Source: Proteobacteria bacterium UBA6908 | Lineage (GTDB): Bacteria; Pseudomonadota; Gammaproteobacteria; Acidiferrobacterales; UBA6901 | NCBI GenBank assembly: GCA_002451085.1 | Contig: DKBE01000034.1 | Span: 9,596 to 15,949 of the forward strand | Direction of reading: 5' to 3' | Length of the DNA stretch: 6,354 bases | Notes under the pieces: model-generated | Database searches by the model: none | The model's input: the letters and a program-made list of their open reading frames with translations, nothing else | What the model was told of the DNA's origin: nothing | Made by a program: the position numbers and the translations under genes | Part shown: one piece after another, positions 1 through 6,354 of the stretch | Numbering within the stretch: position 1 is the stretch's first letter | Layout: each line of letters begins with the position of its first letter

Positions 1-15
1 CCAGCGGAACATCAT
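1..15 (-). CDS. lspA: Start of lipoprotein signal peptidase (signal peptidase II), partial, cut by window edge
   Basis: Only the first five codons lie in the window. On the minus strand an ATG at 15-13 overlaps the ileS stop codon TGA (14-12) in the ATGA pattern, and the frame continues M-M-F-R-W to the edge. An early Arg-Trp fits the start of LspA proteins, and lspA follows ileS in most gammaproteobacteria. The call therefore rests mainly on conserved gene order and the four-base overlap, which is typical of translational coupling. A second ATG at 12-10 is an equally possible start. LspA is an inner-membrane aspartic protease that removes signal peptides from prolipoproteins. None of its catalytic residues can be seen here. 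Confidence 0.55.
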
Positions 16-2840
16 GCAAATCTCCGGTCTTCGCCGGCAGCCAGGTTGGTGACACAACGCGCACACAGCGTGGGGTGCCCGGAATCCGCACCGACGTCGG
101 CGCGCCGGTGCCAGCAACGGCCACACTTGGCATGGGCCGACGGGTTCACCTGCACACGCATGCCCGGGATCGCCGTATTCACACCGGCCGTCGCGTTGGC
201 GGTCAGGTCATGCAGGCGCGCTTCCGACGTGATGAGCACGAAGCGCAATTCGTCGCCGAGCGCCGCCAGACGCGAACGGATTCCGGCCTCCACATACAGA
301 TCGACTTCAGCCTCCAGCGAGGCTCCAAGAACACCGGCGGTGCGTGCCTTCTCCAGCTCGCGGGCCACTTCGCTGCGGACGTGCAGCACCTGATTCCAGA
401 AATCGTCCGAGGTCATGGCCTCCCCGGCGTCGACCGGTGCGGAATACCATGTTTCGAGGAACACGCTCGCGGCACGCTGGCCGGGCATGTAGCGCCAGAT
501 TTCCTCGGCGGTGAAGCTCAGAATCGGCGCCATCCAGCGTGCCAGCGCTTCAAGCACATGGAACATCGCCGTCTGCGCCGAACGCCGTCCGCGACTGGCG
601 CGCGGCATGGTGTAAATGCGGTCCTTGAGGACGTCGAGGTAAAAGCTCGACAGTTCATCGACACAGAAATGGTGCAGTCCCTGATACACCTGGTGAAAGC
701 TGTAACTCTCGTACGACGCGATAATTTCCTGCTGCAGGGTCCGGGCCCGCTGCACCACCCAGCGATCCAAAGCCAGCATGTCCGCCGGCGCCAGCCTGTC
801 AGTCGAGGGATCAAACCCGGCCAGATTCGCCAGCAGGTAGCGCGCCGTGTTACGGACCTTGCGATAGGCATCGGCGGTGCGGGTGAGAATCTCGTCCGAG
901 ATGCTCATTTCGGCGCGGTAGTCGGTGGCGGCCACCCACAACCGCAGAATGTCGGCGCCGAGGGTTTTGATCACGGTCTGCGGGACGACCACGTTGCCTT
1001 TGGACTTGGACATTTTCATGCCCTTGGCATCGACCGTGAAACCGTGCGTCAGCACCGCCTGGTAAGGCGCCGCCCCACGAATCGCCACCGACGACAGCAA
1101 TGACGACTGGAACCAGCCACGATGCTGGTCGGAACCTTCCAGATAGAGATCGGCTGGCACCTTCAGCTCCGGTCGCGTTTCCAGCACGCAGCCGTGGGTC
1201 ACACCCGAATCGAACCACACATCAAGGATGTCGGTCACCTTCTCGTACTGGTCGGCCTCGGCACCCAGCAGGGTTTTCGCCTCCAGCTCAAACCAGGCAT
1301 CGACGCCCTTCTCTTCAATCAGTTTCGCGACGTCCTCGACCAGTCGTGTCGTATCCGGGTGCAGCTTGCCGGTTTCCTTGTGCAGGAACAGCGCGATCGG
1401 CACACCCCAGGTGCGCTGGCGCGAGATGCACCAGTCGGGCCGGTTTTCGATCATGCCGGTGATGCGCGCCTGACCCCAGTCCGGTATCCACGACACCTTC
1501 TTGATTTCCTCGAGCGCGCGGGGGCGCAATCCGGCCGTATCCATGCCGATGAACCATTGCGGCGTCGCGCGGAAGATGATCGGCGTTTTGTGCCGCCAGC
1601 AGTGCGGATAGCTGTGGCGCAGCGCTTCCTCGTGCACCAGCCGGCCACGCTGCTTGAGCACCTCGATGACATGGGGGTTGGCCTTGAACACATGCTCGCC
1701 GGCGAACAGTTCGGTGCCGCTGACAAACTTGCCGTCCCCACCGACCGGATTGTCGACCTCCAGCCGGTAGCGGCTGCCGACCACATAGTCTTCCTGGCCG
1801 TGGCCGGGGGCGGTATGCACGCAGCCGGTACCGGCTTCGGTGGTCACGTGCTCACCGAGAATGATCGGCACTTCACGCGCGTAAAACGGATGTTGCAGCA
1901 TCACGCCTTCAAGCTGTGCGCCGGACGCGGTGGCAATCACCCGATAATCGTTGATCGCCCAGCGCATCATGGCCTCTTTCAGCAGTGGCTCCGCCAGCAG
2001 CAGACGTTCGGTCGCGGTCTGCACCACCACATACTCGAAGCCCGGATGCACGCTCACGGCACGGTTGGCTGGCAGTGTCCACGGCGTGGTGGTCCAGATC
2101 ACAAGTGACAGCGGACCGCTGCCGTTCTTGCCGGACACGTGCTGCAGGCGCGCATACAGCGCGGCTTCGTCCGGAATCGGAAAGCGCACATCGATGGCCG
2201 GCGAGGTTTTGTCTTCGTATTCCACTTCGGCTTCGGCCAGCGCCGAACCGCAGTCGATACACCAGTGCACCGGCTTATAGCTTTTGTAGACGTGGCCGTT
2301 GGCAATGACCCGCCCGAGCTGGCGCAGGATGTCGGCCTCCATGCGGAAATCCATGGTCAGATAGGGGCGGTCCCAGTCACCCAGCACGCCAAGGCGCTGA
2401 AAATCGGTGCGCTGCCCTTCCACCTGCTTGGCGGCGTATTCCCGGCAAGCCTTGCGGAACGTCACCGGATTGACCTTTTCACCCGCTTTGCCGATTTTCT
2501 TTTCCACCTGCAGTTCTATCGGCAAGCCGTGACAGTCCCAGCCGGGAATATACGGGGCATCAAATCCTGACAGCGACCGGGACTTGACGATGATGTCCTT
2601 GAGCACCTTGTTGACGGCATGGCCGATATGAATGTCGCCATTGGCATACGGCGGGCCATCGTGAAGCACATATTTGAGCTGGCCCAGGCGCGCGGCGCGC
2701 AGCGTGCCGTACAGGTCCATCTCCTGCCAGCGCTTGAGCATTTCCGGCTCACGCGCGGCCAGGTTCGCCTTCATGGGGAAATCCGTCTGCGGCAGATTCA
2801 GCGTGTGCTTGTAATTGTTGTCTTTCTTGTCGCTGGACAT
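12..2840 (-). CDS. ileS: Isoleucyl-tRNA synthetase (IleRS), bacterial type with C-terminal zinc finger
   Basis: This cytosolic class Ia synthetase charges tRNA-Ile with isoleucine and edits mischarged valine. It has 942 residues (E. coli IleRS 938) and looks intact. In order: the class I signature [12 protein letters not shown] at 63-74 (HIGH 71-74); [10 protein letters not shown] at 100-109; a C194/C197 pair; the CP1 editing domain, with the Thr-rich [11 protein letters not shown] at 249-259 and [16 protein letters not shown] at 337-352; [13 protein letters not shown] at 470-482; DVWFDSG at 540-546; [15 protein letters not shown] at 566-580; KMSKS at 609-613. Next come the helical anticodon-binding region and a C-terminal zinc site with C906, C909, C926 and C929. 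The start ATG follows a GAGAG ribosome binding site (2850-2846) by 5 bases. ribF ends 8 bases upstream, and the stop overlaps the lspA start, so the three genes are probably co-transcribed. The HIGH/KMSKS form plus C-terminal zinc finger indicates the common bacterial type rather than the eukaryote-like, mupirocin-resistant type. Confidence 0.99.
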   Translation of the reverse strand: MSSDKKDNNYKHTLNLPQTDFPMKANLAAREPEMLKRWQEMDLYGTLRAARLGQLKYVLHDGPPYANGDIHIGHAVNKVLKDIIVKSRSLSGFDAPYIPGWDCHGLPIELQVEKKIGKAGEKVNPVTFRKACREYAAKQVEGQRTDFQRLGVLGDWDRPYLTMDFRMEADILRQLGRVIANGHVYKSYKPVHWCIDCGSALAEAEVEYEDKTSPAIDVRFPIPDEAALYARLQHVSGKNGSGPLSLVIWTTTPWTLPANRAVSVHPGFEYVVVQTATERLLLAEPLLKEAMMRWAINDYRVIATASGAQLEGVMLQHPFYAREVPIILGEHVTTEAGTGCVHTAPGHGQEDYVVGSRYRLEVDNPVGGDGKFVSGTELFAGEHVFKANPHVIEVLKQRGRLVHEEALRHSYPHCWRHKTPIIFRATPQWFIGMDTAGLRPRALEEIKKVSWIPDWGQARITGMIENRPDWCISRQRTWGVPIALFLHKETGKLHPDTTRLVEDVAKLIEEKGVDAWFELEAKTLLGAEADQYEKVTDILDVWFDSGVTHGCVLETRPELKVPADLYLEGSDQHRGWFQSSLLSSVAIRGAAPYQAVLTHGFTVDAKGMKMSKSKGNVVVPQTVIKTLGADILRLWVAATDYRAEMSISDEILTRTADAYRKVRNTARYLLANLAGFDPSTDRLAPADMLALDRWVVQRARTLQQEIIASYESYSFHQVYQGLHHFCVDELSSFYLDVLKDRIYTMPRASRGRRSAQTAMFHVLEALARWMAPILSFTAEEIWRYMPGQRAASVFLETWYSAPVDAGEAMTSDDFWNQVLHVRSEVARELEKARTAGVLGASLEAEVDLYVEAGIRSRLAALGDELRFVLITSEARLHDLTANATAGVNTAIPGMRVQVNPSAHAKCGRCWHRRADVGADSGHPTLCARCVTNLAAGEDRRFA

Positions 2841-2848
2841 AACGGCTC

Positions 2849-3820
2849 TCAGGAATGGCCGGCGGCATGGCCGATGCCGGCGGTGTGTTGATGCTGCAAA
2901 AACCAGGTGCGTGCCTGGTCAATATCGCGCTGCATGGCGTGTTTCAGTTCGTCGAGAGATTCGAAATTCTGCTCTTCGCGCAATTTCTGCAGGAAGCTGA
3001 TCTGAAGGTAATGACCATAAATCTCACGATTGAAATCCAGCAGATGCACTTCCAGCAGTGTCCGGGTACCGCCAATGGCCGGGCGGGTGCCGATGCTGGC
3101 GACTCCCGGAACGGCCGCGTCATCCAGACCATGGGCCTCGACCACGTAGATGCCATGGAGCGGCGTGACCAGGCGATGCAGGTGAACGTTGGCCGTCGGC
3201 ACGCCGAGCGTGCGCCCGAGTTTGTTGCCATGCGCCACACGTCCGCAAATGCGATAACTCCGGCCCAGCAGACGCTCCGCAGTCGCGAGATCATTCCGTT
3301 GCAGTGCGGCGCGAACGCGTGTACTCGATACCCGCTCGCCATCGAGCATAAACGTCTTCATCGGCACGACCTCAAACCCGTGAGCCTTGCCGGCCTCACG
3401 CAACAACGCAAAATTTCCTGCACGCTTCGCACCGAACCGGAAATCGTCTCCGATTACCAGATAGCGCACACCAAGACCATCGACCAGAATGCGCTGTATA
3501 AACTCCTGTGGAGACAGGGCCGCCAGTTCGGCATTGAAATTCAGACACAGCACCCGGTCCACGGCATAACGACGCATCGCCTGCAGTTTTTCGCGCAACC
3601 GGGTCAGTCGCGCCGGCACGGCCTCGGTGTTCATGAAATATTCCAACGGCTGGGGCTCGAAGGTAATCAGCGTGGTCGGCAATTGCAGCTTGGCGCCCAT
3701 TTCGGCCAGCTGGCTGATGATCGCCTGATGACCGCGATGCACGCCATCGAAATTGCCGATAGTCGCCACGCAACCGCGATGGCGGTCCTTCAGGTTGTGC
3801 AAACCACGGATCAGTTCCAC
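2849..3820 (-). CDS. ribF: Bifunctional riboflavin kinase / FAD synthetase (FMN adenylyltransferase)
   Basis: RibF phosphorylates riboflavin to FMN and then adenylates FMN to FAD in the cytosol. It has 323 residues (E. coli 313). The N-terminal nucleotidyltransferase half carries [10 protein letters not shown] at 22-31 (the HxGH-type ATP site), FEPQP at 54-58, VIGDDFRFG at 122-130 and SSTRVR at 165-170. The C-terminal kinase half carries [12 protein letters not shown] from 193 leading into GVPTAN at 206-211, IGTRPAIGG at 243-251, and LEVHLLD with E257, the expected catalytic base. The start codon is GTG. It is supported because the next residues, ELIRGLHNL, match the N-terminus of E. coli RibF, although the upstream ribosome binding site is weak (an AGG about 9 bases before). 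The last 14 residues include four histidines (H310, H312, H318, H322), run past the usual family end and are partly encoded by a hairpin. It lies 8 bases before ileS and 72 bases after the DUF2203 gene. Confidence 0.98.
   Translation of the reverse strand: MELIRGLHNLKDRHRGCVATIGNFDGVHRGHQAIISQLAEMGAKLQLPTTLITFEPQPLEYFMNTEAVPARLTRLREKLQAMRRYAVDRVLCLNFNAELAALSPQEFIQRILVDGLGVRYLVIGDDFRFGAKRAGNFALLREAGKAHGFEVVPMKTFMLDGERVSSTRVRAALQRNDLATAERLLGRSYRICGRVAHGNKLGRTLGVPTANVHLHRLVTPLHGIYVVEAHGLDDAAVPGVASIGTRPAIGGTRTLLEVHLLDFNREIYGHYLQISFLQKLREEQNFESLDELKHAMQRDIDQARTWFLQHQHTAGIGHAAGHS
2859..2883 (-). other. GC-rich hairpin at the ribF-ileS junction
   Basis: On the + strand the arms are CCGGCGGCAT (2859-2868) and ATGCCGGCGG (2874-2883), with a five-base loop GGCCG. 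Nine of ten positions pair, with one G-G mismatch. In the minus-strand mRNA it lies inside the last codons of ribF. Its 3' foot is 18 bases before the ileS ATG and 8 bases before the GAGAG ribosome binding site. No T-run follows, so it is not an intrinsic terminator. A role in mRNA stability or in coupling ileS translation to ribF is inferred only; a chance structure in GC-rich Gly/Ala codons is possible. Confidence 0.5.
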
Positions 3821-3846
3821 GGAGGGCCTGTCGTCGGGAAAGCGTC

Positions 3847-3885
3847 AGCTTAGCGAGGCAGAGATAAATATGCAATATATTTAAT
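3847..3885 (-). promoter_or_regulatory. AT-rich island with inverted repeat; candidate internal promoter for ribF-ileS
   Basis: The 72-base gap between the DUF2203 gene and ribF contains a stretch (3862-3885) with only 3 G/C in 24 bases, unlike the GC-rich genes on either side. It includes a perfect 7-5-7 inverted repeat: TAAATAT (3865-3871), loop GCAAT, ATATTTA (3877-3883). On the minus strand a possible -35 TTGCAT (3875-3870) lies 17 bases from a poor -10 TAAGCT (3852-3847). A better -10, TATATT (3879-3874), has no good -35. The composition suggests a promoter, operator or RNase E-type cleavage site, but the exact elements are not resolved. Confidence 0.3.
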
Positions 3886-3892
3886 GGGTTAG

Positions 3893-4312
3893 CTACGATC
3901 TGGCCCAGTCCGGATCAAGCTCTTCGATGACTTCGCGCAGCGGGCGGCGGCCGGTAAAGCCTTCATGGTAGGCGTGGAAATATCCGATACGCAGTTCAGG
4001 AAACTTCCAGCACAGATAGCCGTCACCGGTATCGAAATCCACCAGCCACAATCCCTTTACCACAAGACCGAGACGGGCCATCTTGGCCATCCAGCGTTTC
4101 ACGATGGCCTCGTACTCGCGCTCCACTTCGCGCGCACGCGGATTGCTGGGCACCATCGATTCCAGTCGGGTGCGCACCGGTTCGAGCTCGCGCCATGCCT
4201 CTTCGGTAATGGAACGGACCAGTGGAAACAGCTGCTCGGCTTCTGAAAGCGTAAACACACGCGTGTCATCGCGCGCCACGATCTGCACAAGCGGGGGCGG
4301 AATGTTGGCCAT
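3893..4312 (-). CDS. DUF2203-family protein, function unknown
   Basis: This is a small soluble protein of 139 residues with no signal peptide or membrane segment. I recognise the DUF2203 family from two blocks. One is the N-terminal FTLSEAEQLFPLVR (20-33), which opens a long, charged, probably helical or coiled-coil region to about 80. The other is the C-terminal VKGLWLVDFDTGDG (85-98), YLCW (99-102), IGYFHAYHEGF (109-119) and GRRPL (121-125). C101, H113, H116 and E117 are possible ligand or active-site residues, but no activity is established for the family as far as I know. The ATG start at 4312 is preferred because AGGAG (4324-4320) sits seven bases upstream; a GTG one codon earlier (4315) is also open but has only four bases of spacing. 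The start overlaps the murJ stop by one base (TGATG), implying translation coupled to murJ. This gene is not part of the usual murJ-ribF-ileS order. Confidence 0.85.
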   Translation of the reverse strand: MANIPPPLVQIVARDDTRVFTLSEAEQLFPLVRSITEEAWRELEPVRTRLESMVPSNPRAREVEREYEAIVKRWMAKMARLGLVVKGLWLVDFDTGDGYLCWKFPELRIGYFHAYHEGFTGRRPLREVIEELDPDWARS

Positions 4313-5862
4313 CACACCTCTCCTGCCGGTCGGTGCAGCAACTGCCGCGGTCGCACTCCGAGCGCGAACAAGACGACAACGTAGACCAGAGCTCCGCCGA
4401 CCACCAGTGCTGACAGATGCAGCACACGGGCCGCGGCGCGCGCGGCCAGCCAGCTATCCAGATCACCGGTGCCCCACAGCAGCAACACGACCATGGCGGT
4501 GGTGGCGGCCAGCACCTGAAGATGGAATTTCCGCCATCCGCCCCCGGGGACATAAATGCCCTCGCGGCGCAACAGCCGATACAGCATTGCCGCGTTGACG
4601 AAGGCCGCCAGTGAGATGGCAAGCGCCAGGCCGGTATGCCGGAGCACAAACACCAGCGCCAGGCTGAGAACAATGTTCACGCCCATCGCGATCATGCCGA
4701 TCCGCACCGGCGTGCGGGTGTCCTGGCGCGCATAAAAACCGGGTGCCAGCACCTTCACCAGAATAAACCCGAGCAATCCCGCCGAAAAAGCGATCAACGC
4801 CTGTGCGCTCATGCGCACATCGTGGCCGGTGAAGGCGCCGAAATGAAAAAATGTGGCCAACAGCGGCCCGGCCAGCAATATCAGTGCCGCCGTGGCTGGC
4901 ACGCCAATCAGGAATACCCAGCGCAGCGCCCAATCCAGCAAATTCGAAAATTCACTGCGGTCGCCATGGGAATGCTGATGCGACAGGCTCGGCAGGATGA
5001 CCGTGGCCAGTGCAATGCCGAACACCCCAAGCGGGAACTCCATGAGCCGGTCAGAGTAGTAGAGCCACGAGACGCTGCCGGTGATCAGGAAAGAGGCCAG
5101 CAAGGTGTTCACCAGTGTATTGATCTGTGCCACCGACACGCCAAAAATGCCGGGCAGCATCAGGCGAAATACCTTGGCCACACCCTCGTGACCGCGCGTC
5201 AGGCGCGGCCGCGGCAACAACTGCAAACGTGCCAGAAACGGCAGCTGAAACAGCAACTGTACAAGCCCGGCCAGGAATACACCCCAGGCCAGCGCCATCA
5301 CCGGCCTATCGAAATGCGGTGCCAGCCCGGCGGCGGCACCGATCAGGCAGAGATTGAGCAGCACCGGGGTAAACGCCGCCACGCCGAACTTGCCATAGGT
5401 GTTCAGGATGCCGGCGGCCATGGCCACCAGCGAGATGAACAGGATGTAGGGAAAAGTGATCCGCAGCATCGACACCGTGAGATCGAATTTCTCGCCACTA
5501 AAGCCGGGAGCCAGGGCATACACGATTAACGGGGCAGCCAGAATCCCGACAACGGTGACGGCCAGCAAAATGAGCCCGAATCGGCCGGCCAGTTGATTGA
5601 CGAAGTCCTGCAGCTGTTCACGGCTGTCGCGCAGCTTGTGCTCGGTAAACACCGGCACAAATGCCTGTGAGAACGCCCCTTCGCCGAAGATGCGCCGCAG
5701 GAAATTGGGGATGCGAAATGCCACGTAAAAGGCATCCGCGGCGATACCGGCCCCGGCCCCGATCAGGCCGGCAAACACCATGTCGCGCACCAGACCGGTA
5801 ATACGCGAGAGCAGGGTCATTCCACCGGTAACAACGGTGGACTGGAGCAGCCGGCCGGACAT
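4312..5862 (-). CDS. murJ: Lipid II flippase MurJ (MviN family)
   Basis: MurJ is an inner-membrane MOP-superfamily transporter that flips the peptidoglycan precursor lipid II to the periplasmic face; members have 14 membrane helices. Many long hydrophobic segments are visible across the protein. From the chosen ATG it has 516 residues (E. coli 511). Conserved charged residues are present in LLSRITGLVRD (equivalents of E. coli R18 and R24), in ADAF (D39), in IPNFLRRIFGEGAFSQAF (R52) and in YYSDRLMEFPLGVFG (R270). The frame is open further upstream to an ATG at 5904 and a GTG at 5928 (538 residues). I chose 5862 because MSGRLLQSTVVTGGMTLLSR aligns end-to-end with known MurJ N-termini, and a -10-like CATAAT directly abuts the GTG. 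None of the three starts has a good ribosome binding site. The stop overlaps the DUF2203 start. murJ is divergent from rpsT. Confidence 0.97.
   Translation of the reverse strand: MSGRLLQSTVVTGGMTLLSRITGLVRDMVFAGLIGAGAGIAADAFYVAFRIPNFLRRIFGEGAFSQAFVPVFTEHKLRDSREQLQDFVNQLAGRFGLILLAVTVVGILAAPLIVYALAPGFSGEKFDLTVSMLRITFPYILFISLVAMAAGILNTYGKFGVAAFTPVLLNLCLIGAAAGLAPHFDRPVMALAWGVFLAGLVQLLFQLPFLARLQLLPRPRLTRGHEGVAKVFRLMLPGIFGVSVAQINTLVNTLLASFLITGSVSWLYYSDRLMEFPLGVFGIALATVILPSLSHQHSHGDRSEFSNLLDWALRWVFLIGVPATAALILLAGPLLATFFHFGAFTGHDVRMSAQALIAFSAGLLGFILVKVLAPGFYARQDTRTPVRIGMIAMGVNIVLSLALVFVLRHTGLALAISLAAFVNAAMLYRLLRREGIYVPGGGWRKFHLQVLAATTAMVVLLLWGTGDLDSWLAARAAARVLHLSALVVGGALVYVVVLFALGVRPRQLLHRPAGEV
4317..4324 (-). 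promoter_or_regulatory. Ribosome binding site of the DUF2203 gene, inside the murJ 3' end
   Basis: The minus strand reads AGGAGAGG across the last sense codons of murJ. The AGGAG core is seven bases from the ATG at 4312, near ideal, and this decides the start over the GTG at 4315. It is the strongest Shine-Dalgarno match among the minus-strand genes here. Confidence 0.7.
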
Positions 5863-5892
5863 GGGGGTCAATGAGGTTCGGTAAGGATTGTT

Positions 5893-5919
5893 GCCGGGGA
5901 TCATAAGGCATTGCCCGGC
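5893..5919 (-). other. Inverted repeat in the murJ leader
   Basis: GCCGGG (5893-5898) and CCCGGC (5914-5919) can pair as a six-base GC stem around a 15-base loop. The loop contains the alternative murJ ATG at 5904. If transcribed it would form a hairpin about 30 bases before the favoured ATG at 5862. No function can be assigned; GC-rich six-base repeats can arise by chance. Confidence 0.3.
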
Positions 5920-5931
5920 GGGTCGCACCTG

Positions 5932-5958
5932 ATTATGCCCGGAAACACCCGAATTACA
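5932..5958 (-). promoter_or_regulatory. Candidate murJ promoter region
   Basis: The divergent gap contains two -10-like hexamers on the minus strand: CATAAT (5937-5932) and TGTAAT (5958-5953), each matching five of six consensus positions. Neither has a clean -35 at 16-18 bases; TTGCCG (5983-5978) is 19 bases before TGTAAT. Initiation from CATAAT would fall near 5925, inside the upstream GTG, so the protein would have to start at 5904 or 5862. This is the only sizeable non-coding region upstream of murJ, so a promoter is expected here, but its exact site is uncertain. Confidence 0.3.
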
Positions 5959-5966
5959 CGGAGAAC

Positions 5967-5995
5967 TGGACAGAACCCGGCAAAATCAAGATAAT
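5967..5995 (+). promoter_or_regulatory. rpsT promoter, sigma70-type
   Basis: The -35 TGGACA (5967-5972) and -10 GATAAT (5990-5995) each match five of six consensus bases, with an ideal 17-base spacer. Transcription would begin near 6002, giving a leader of about 33 bases. The segment just after the -10, ACGCCGC, is GC-rich, as seen in promoters of ribosomal components under ppGpp/DksA control; that control is inferred. Confidence 0.75.
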
Positions 5996-6021
5996 ACGCC
6001 GCTTTCGCAAACCGGATTTCC

Positions 6022-6027
6022 AGAGGA
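6022..6027 (+). promoter_or_regulatory. rpsT ribosome binding site
   Basis: AGAGGA lies seven bases before the GTG at 6035, supporting that non-AUG start. The overlapping heptamer GGATTTC occurs twice in the leader, at 6014-6020 and 6025-6031, 11 bases apart; the second copy begins within the Shine-Dalgarno element. Confidence 0.7.
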
Positions 6028-6034
6028 TTTCGCA

Positions 6035-6298
6035 GTGGCCAATACCGCACAAGCCAAAAAGCGCGCCCGTCAGGCAGAGACCCATCGCGCTCGCAACACC
6101 GCACAGCGTTCGGCGCTGCGCACCGCCATCAAGAAGGTACAGAAGGCCCTCGAATCCAAGGACAAGGCCGCCGCGCAGCTGGCGTTCCGTGAGGCCTGTG
6201 CCGCAATTGACCGTTCAGCCGGCAAGGGGCTGATCCACAAGAACAACGCTGCGCGCCACAAGAGCCATCTCAATACTCGCCTGCGCGCACTTGGCTGA
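6035..6298 (+). CDS. rpsT: Small ribosomal subunit protein bS20
   Basis: S20 is a primary 16S rRNA-binding protein of the 30S subunit. The 87-residue product equals the E. coli length and is rich in Lys, Arg and Ala. It starts MANTAQAKKRARQAE and has the conserved IKKVQKAL (32-39), DKAAAQLAF (43-51) and the diagnostic DRSAGKGLIHKNNAARHK (59-76). The start is GTG; reading from it restores the conserved MAN N-terminus. E. coli rpsT also uses a non-AUG codon (UUG), tied to weak initiation and S20 autoregulation; similar control here is an inference. The gene stands alone, with its own promoter and terminator, divergent from murJ, as is usual in gammaproteobacteria. Confidence 0.99.
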   Translation: MANTAQAKKRARQAETHRARNTAQRSALRTAIKKVQKALESKDKAAAQLAFREACAAIDRSAGKGLIHKNNAARHKSHLNTRLRALG

Positions 6299-6324
6299 TC
6301 TCTCCCAAGAGTAAAGATCTGAAC

Positions 6325-6354
6325 AAAAAAAACCGGCCGCTGGCCGGTTTTTTT
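6325..6354 (+). terminator. Rho-independent terminator of rpsT, symmetric
   Basis: A perfect six-base stem CCGGCC (6333-6338) / GGCCGG (6342-6347) with a GCT loop is preceded by eight A residues (6325-6332) and followed by at least seven T residues up to the window edge. It begins 26 bases after the rpsT stop. The A/T flanks can extend the stem, and the symmetry means it could also stop transcription arriving from the right on the minus strand. Confidence 0.93.

Noticed and set aside
75..2108. Two long + strand open frames (75-1103 and 1122-2108) opposite ileS
   Set aside because: They are in exact codon register with ileS on the other strand. In that register a stop needs a TTA, CTA or TCA codon in the real gene, and these are rare in GC-rich genomes, so long antisense frames are expected. 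Their products show no family motif, while ileS is unmistakable.
2841..2900. T-box or attenuator controlling ileS
   Set aside because: There is no room for a T-box: ribF ends 8 bases before ileS. There is no T-box core motif and no T-tract after the local hairpin.
2855..3853. 332-codon + strand open frame opposite ribF
   Set aside because: It has the same complementary-codon register relative to ribF, which carries all expected motifs. The product resembles no known protein.
3396..3875. 159-codon minus-strand frame starting with TTG in the AT-rich gap
   Set aside because: Most of it overlaps ribF in another frame and has no recognisable motif; it is a shadow of ribF.
4099..4673. Alternative minus-strand frames over the murJ-DUF2203 junction (4099-4290 and 4266-4673)
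   Set aside because: They are out-of-frame shadows of murJ and DUF2203, with compositions rich in Cys, Arg, Ser and Trp and no motif.
4636..5529. 297-codon + strand open frame opposite murJ
   Set aside because: It is codon-aligned antisense to murJ. Its Gln/His/Arg-rich product is the mirror of hydrophobic Leu/Val/Ala codons, not a real protein.
5901..6104. 67-codon minus-strand frame crossing the murJ-rpsT gap
   Set aside because: It is antisense to the rpsT 5' end and overlaps the rpsT promoter, with no ribosome binding site or family resemblance.
1..6354. Mobile element, CRISPR array, toxin-antitoxin, defence or biosynthetic cassette
   Set aside because: Essentially all the sequence is accounted for by core genes and short junctions. 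I saw no transposase, spaced repeats, tRNA, attachment-like duplication or unrelated small gene pair.

Overview
This window is a core chromosomal segment from a GC-rich bacterium, most likely a non-enteric gammaproteobacterium. The gene order rpsT | murJ - ribF - ileS - lspA, with rpsT divergent, is the classical gammaproteobacterial arrangement. All four long proteins align closely, by memory, with their Escherichia coli counterparts, and their lengths are similar. I cannot assign an order or genus from the sequence alone.

Layout, right to left. rpsT (ribosomal protein S20) is on the + strand at the right end. It has a good sigma70-type promoter, a non-AUG (GTG) start and a strong GC hairpin/T-tract terminator at the window edge. 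Diverging from it on the - strand is a tightly packed gene string. It holds murJ (lipid II flippase), a small DUF2203-family protein of unknown function whose start codon overlaps the murJ stop, ribF (bifunctional riboflavin kinase/FAD synthetase, GTG start), ileS (isoleucyl-tRNA synthetase), and the first few codons of what is almost certainly lspA (signal peptidase II), running off the left edge.

The minus-strand genes are probably co-transcribed, but the spacing is not uniform. murJ/DUF2203 and ileS/lspA overlap by 1 and 4 bases, ribF/ileS are 8 bases apart, and DUF2203/ribF are separated by 72 bases. That gap contains a strikingly AT-rich 24-base island with an inverted repeat, which suggests an internal promoter or an RNA-processing/regulatory site. 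A GC-rich hairpin covers the last codons of ribF just upstream of the ileS ribosome binding site.

The genes are essential housekeeping functions: cell-wall precursor export, flavin cofactor synthesis, tRNA charging, lipoprotein maturation and the small ribosomal subunit. I see no mobile element, CRISPR array, tRNA, phage gene or defence cassette. The most notable departure from the textbook layout is the DUF2203 gene inserted between murJ and ribF. The other observations are candidate expression-control elements at gene junctions. I find no convincing sign of a new multi-gene system here.
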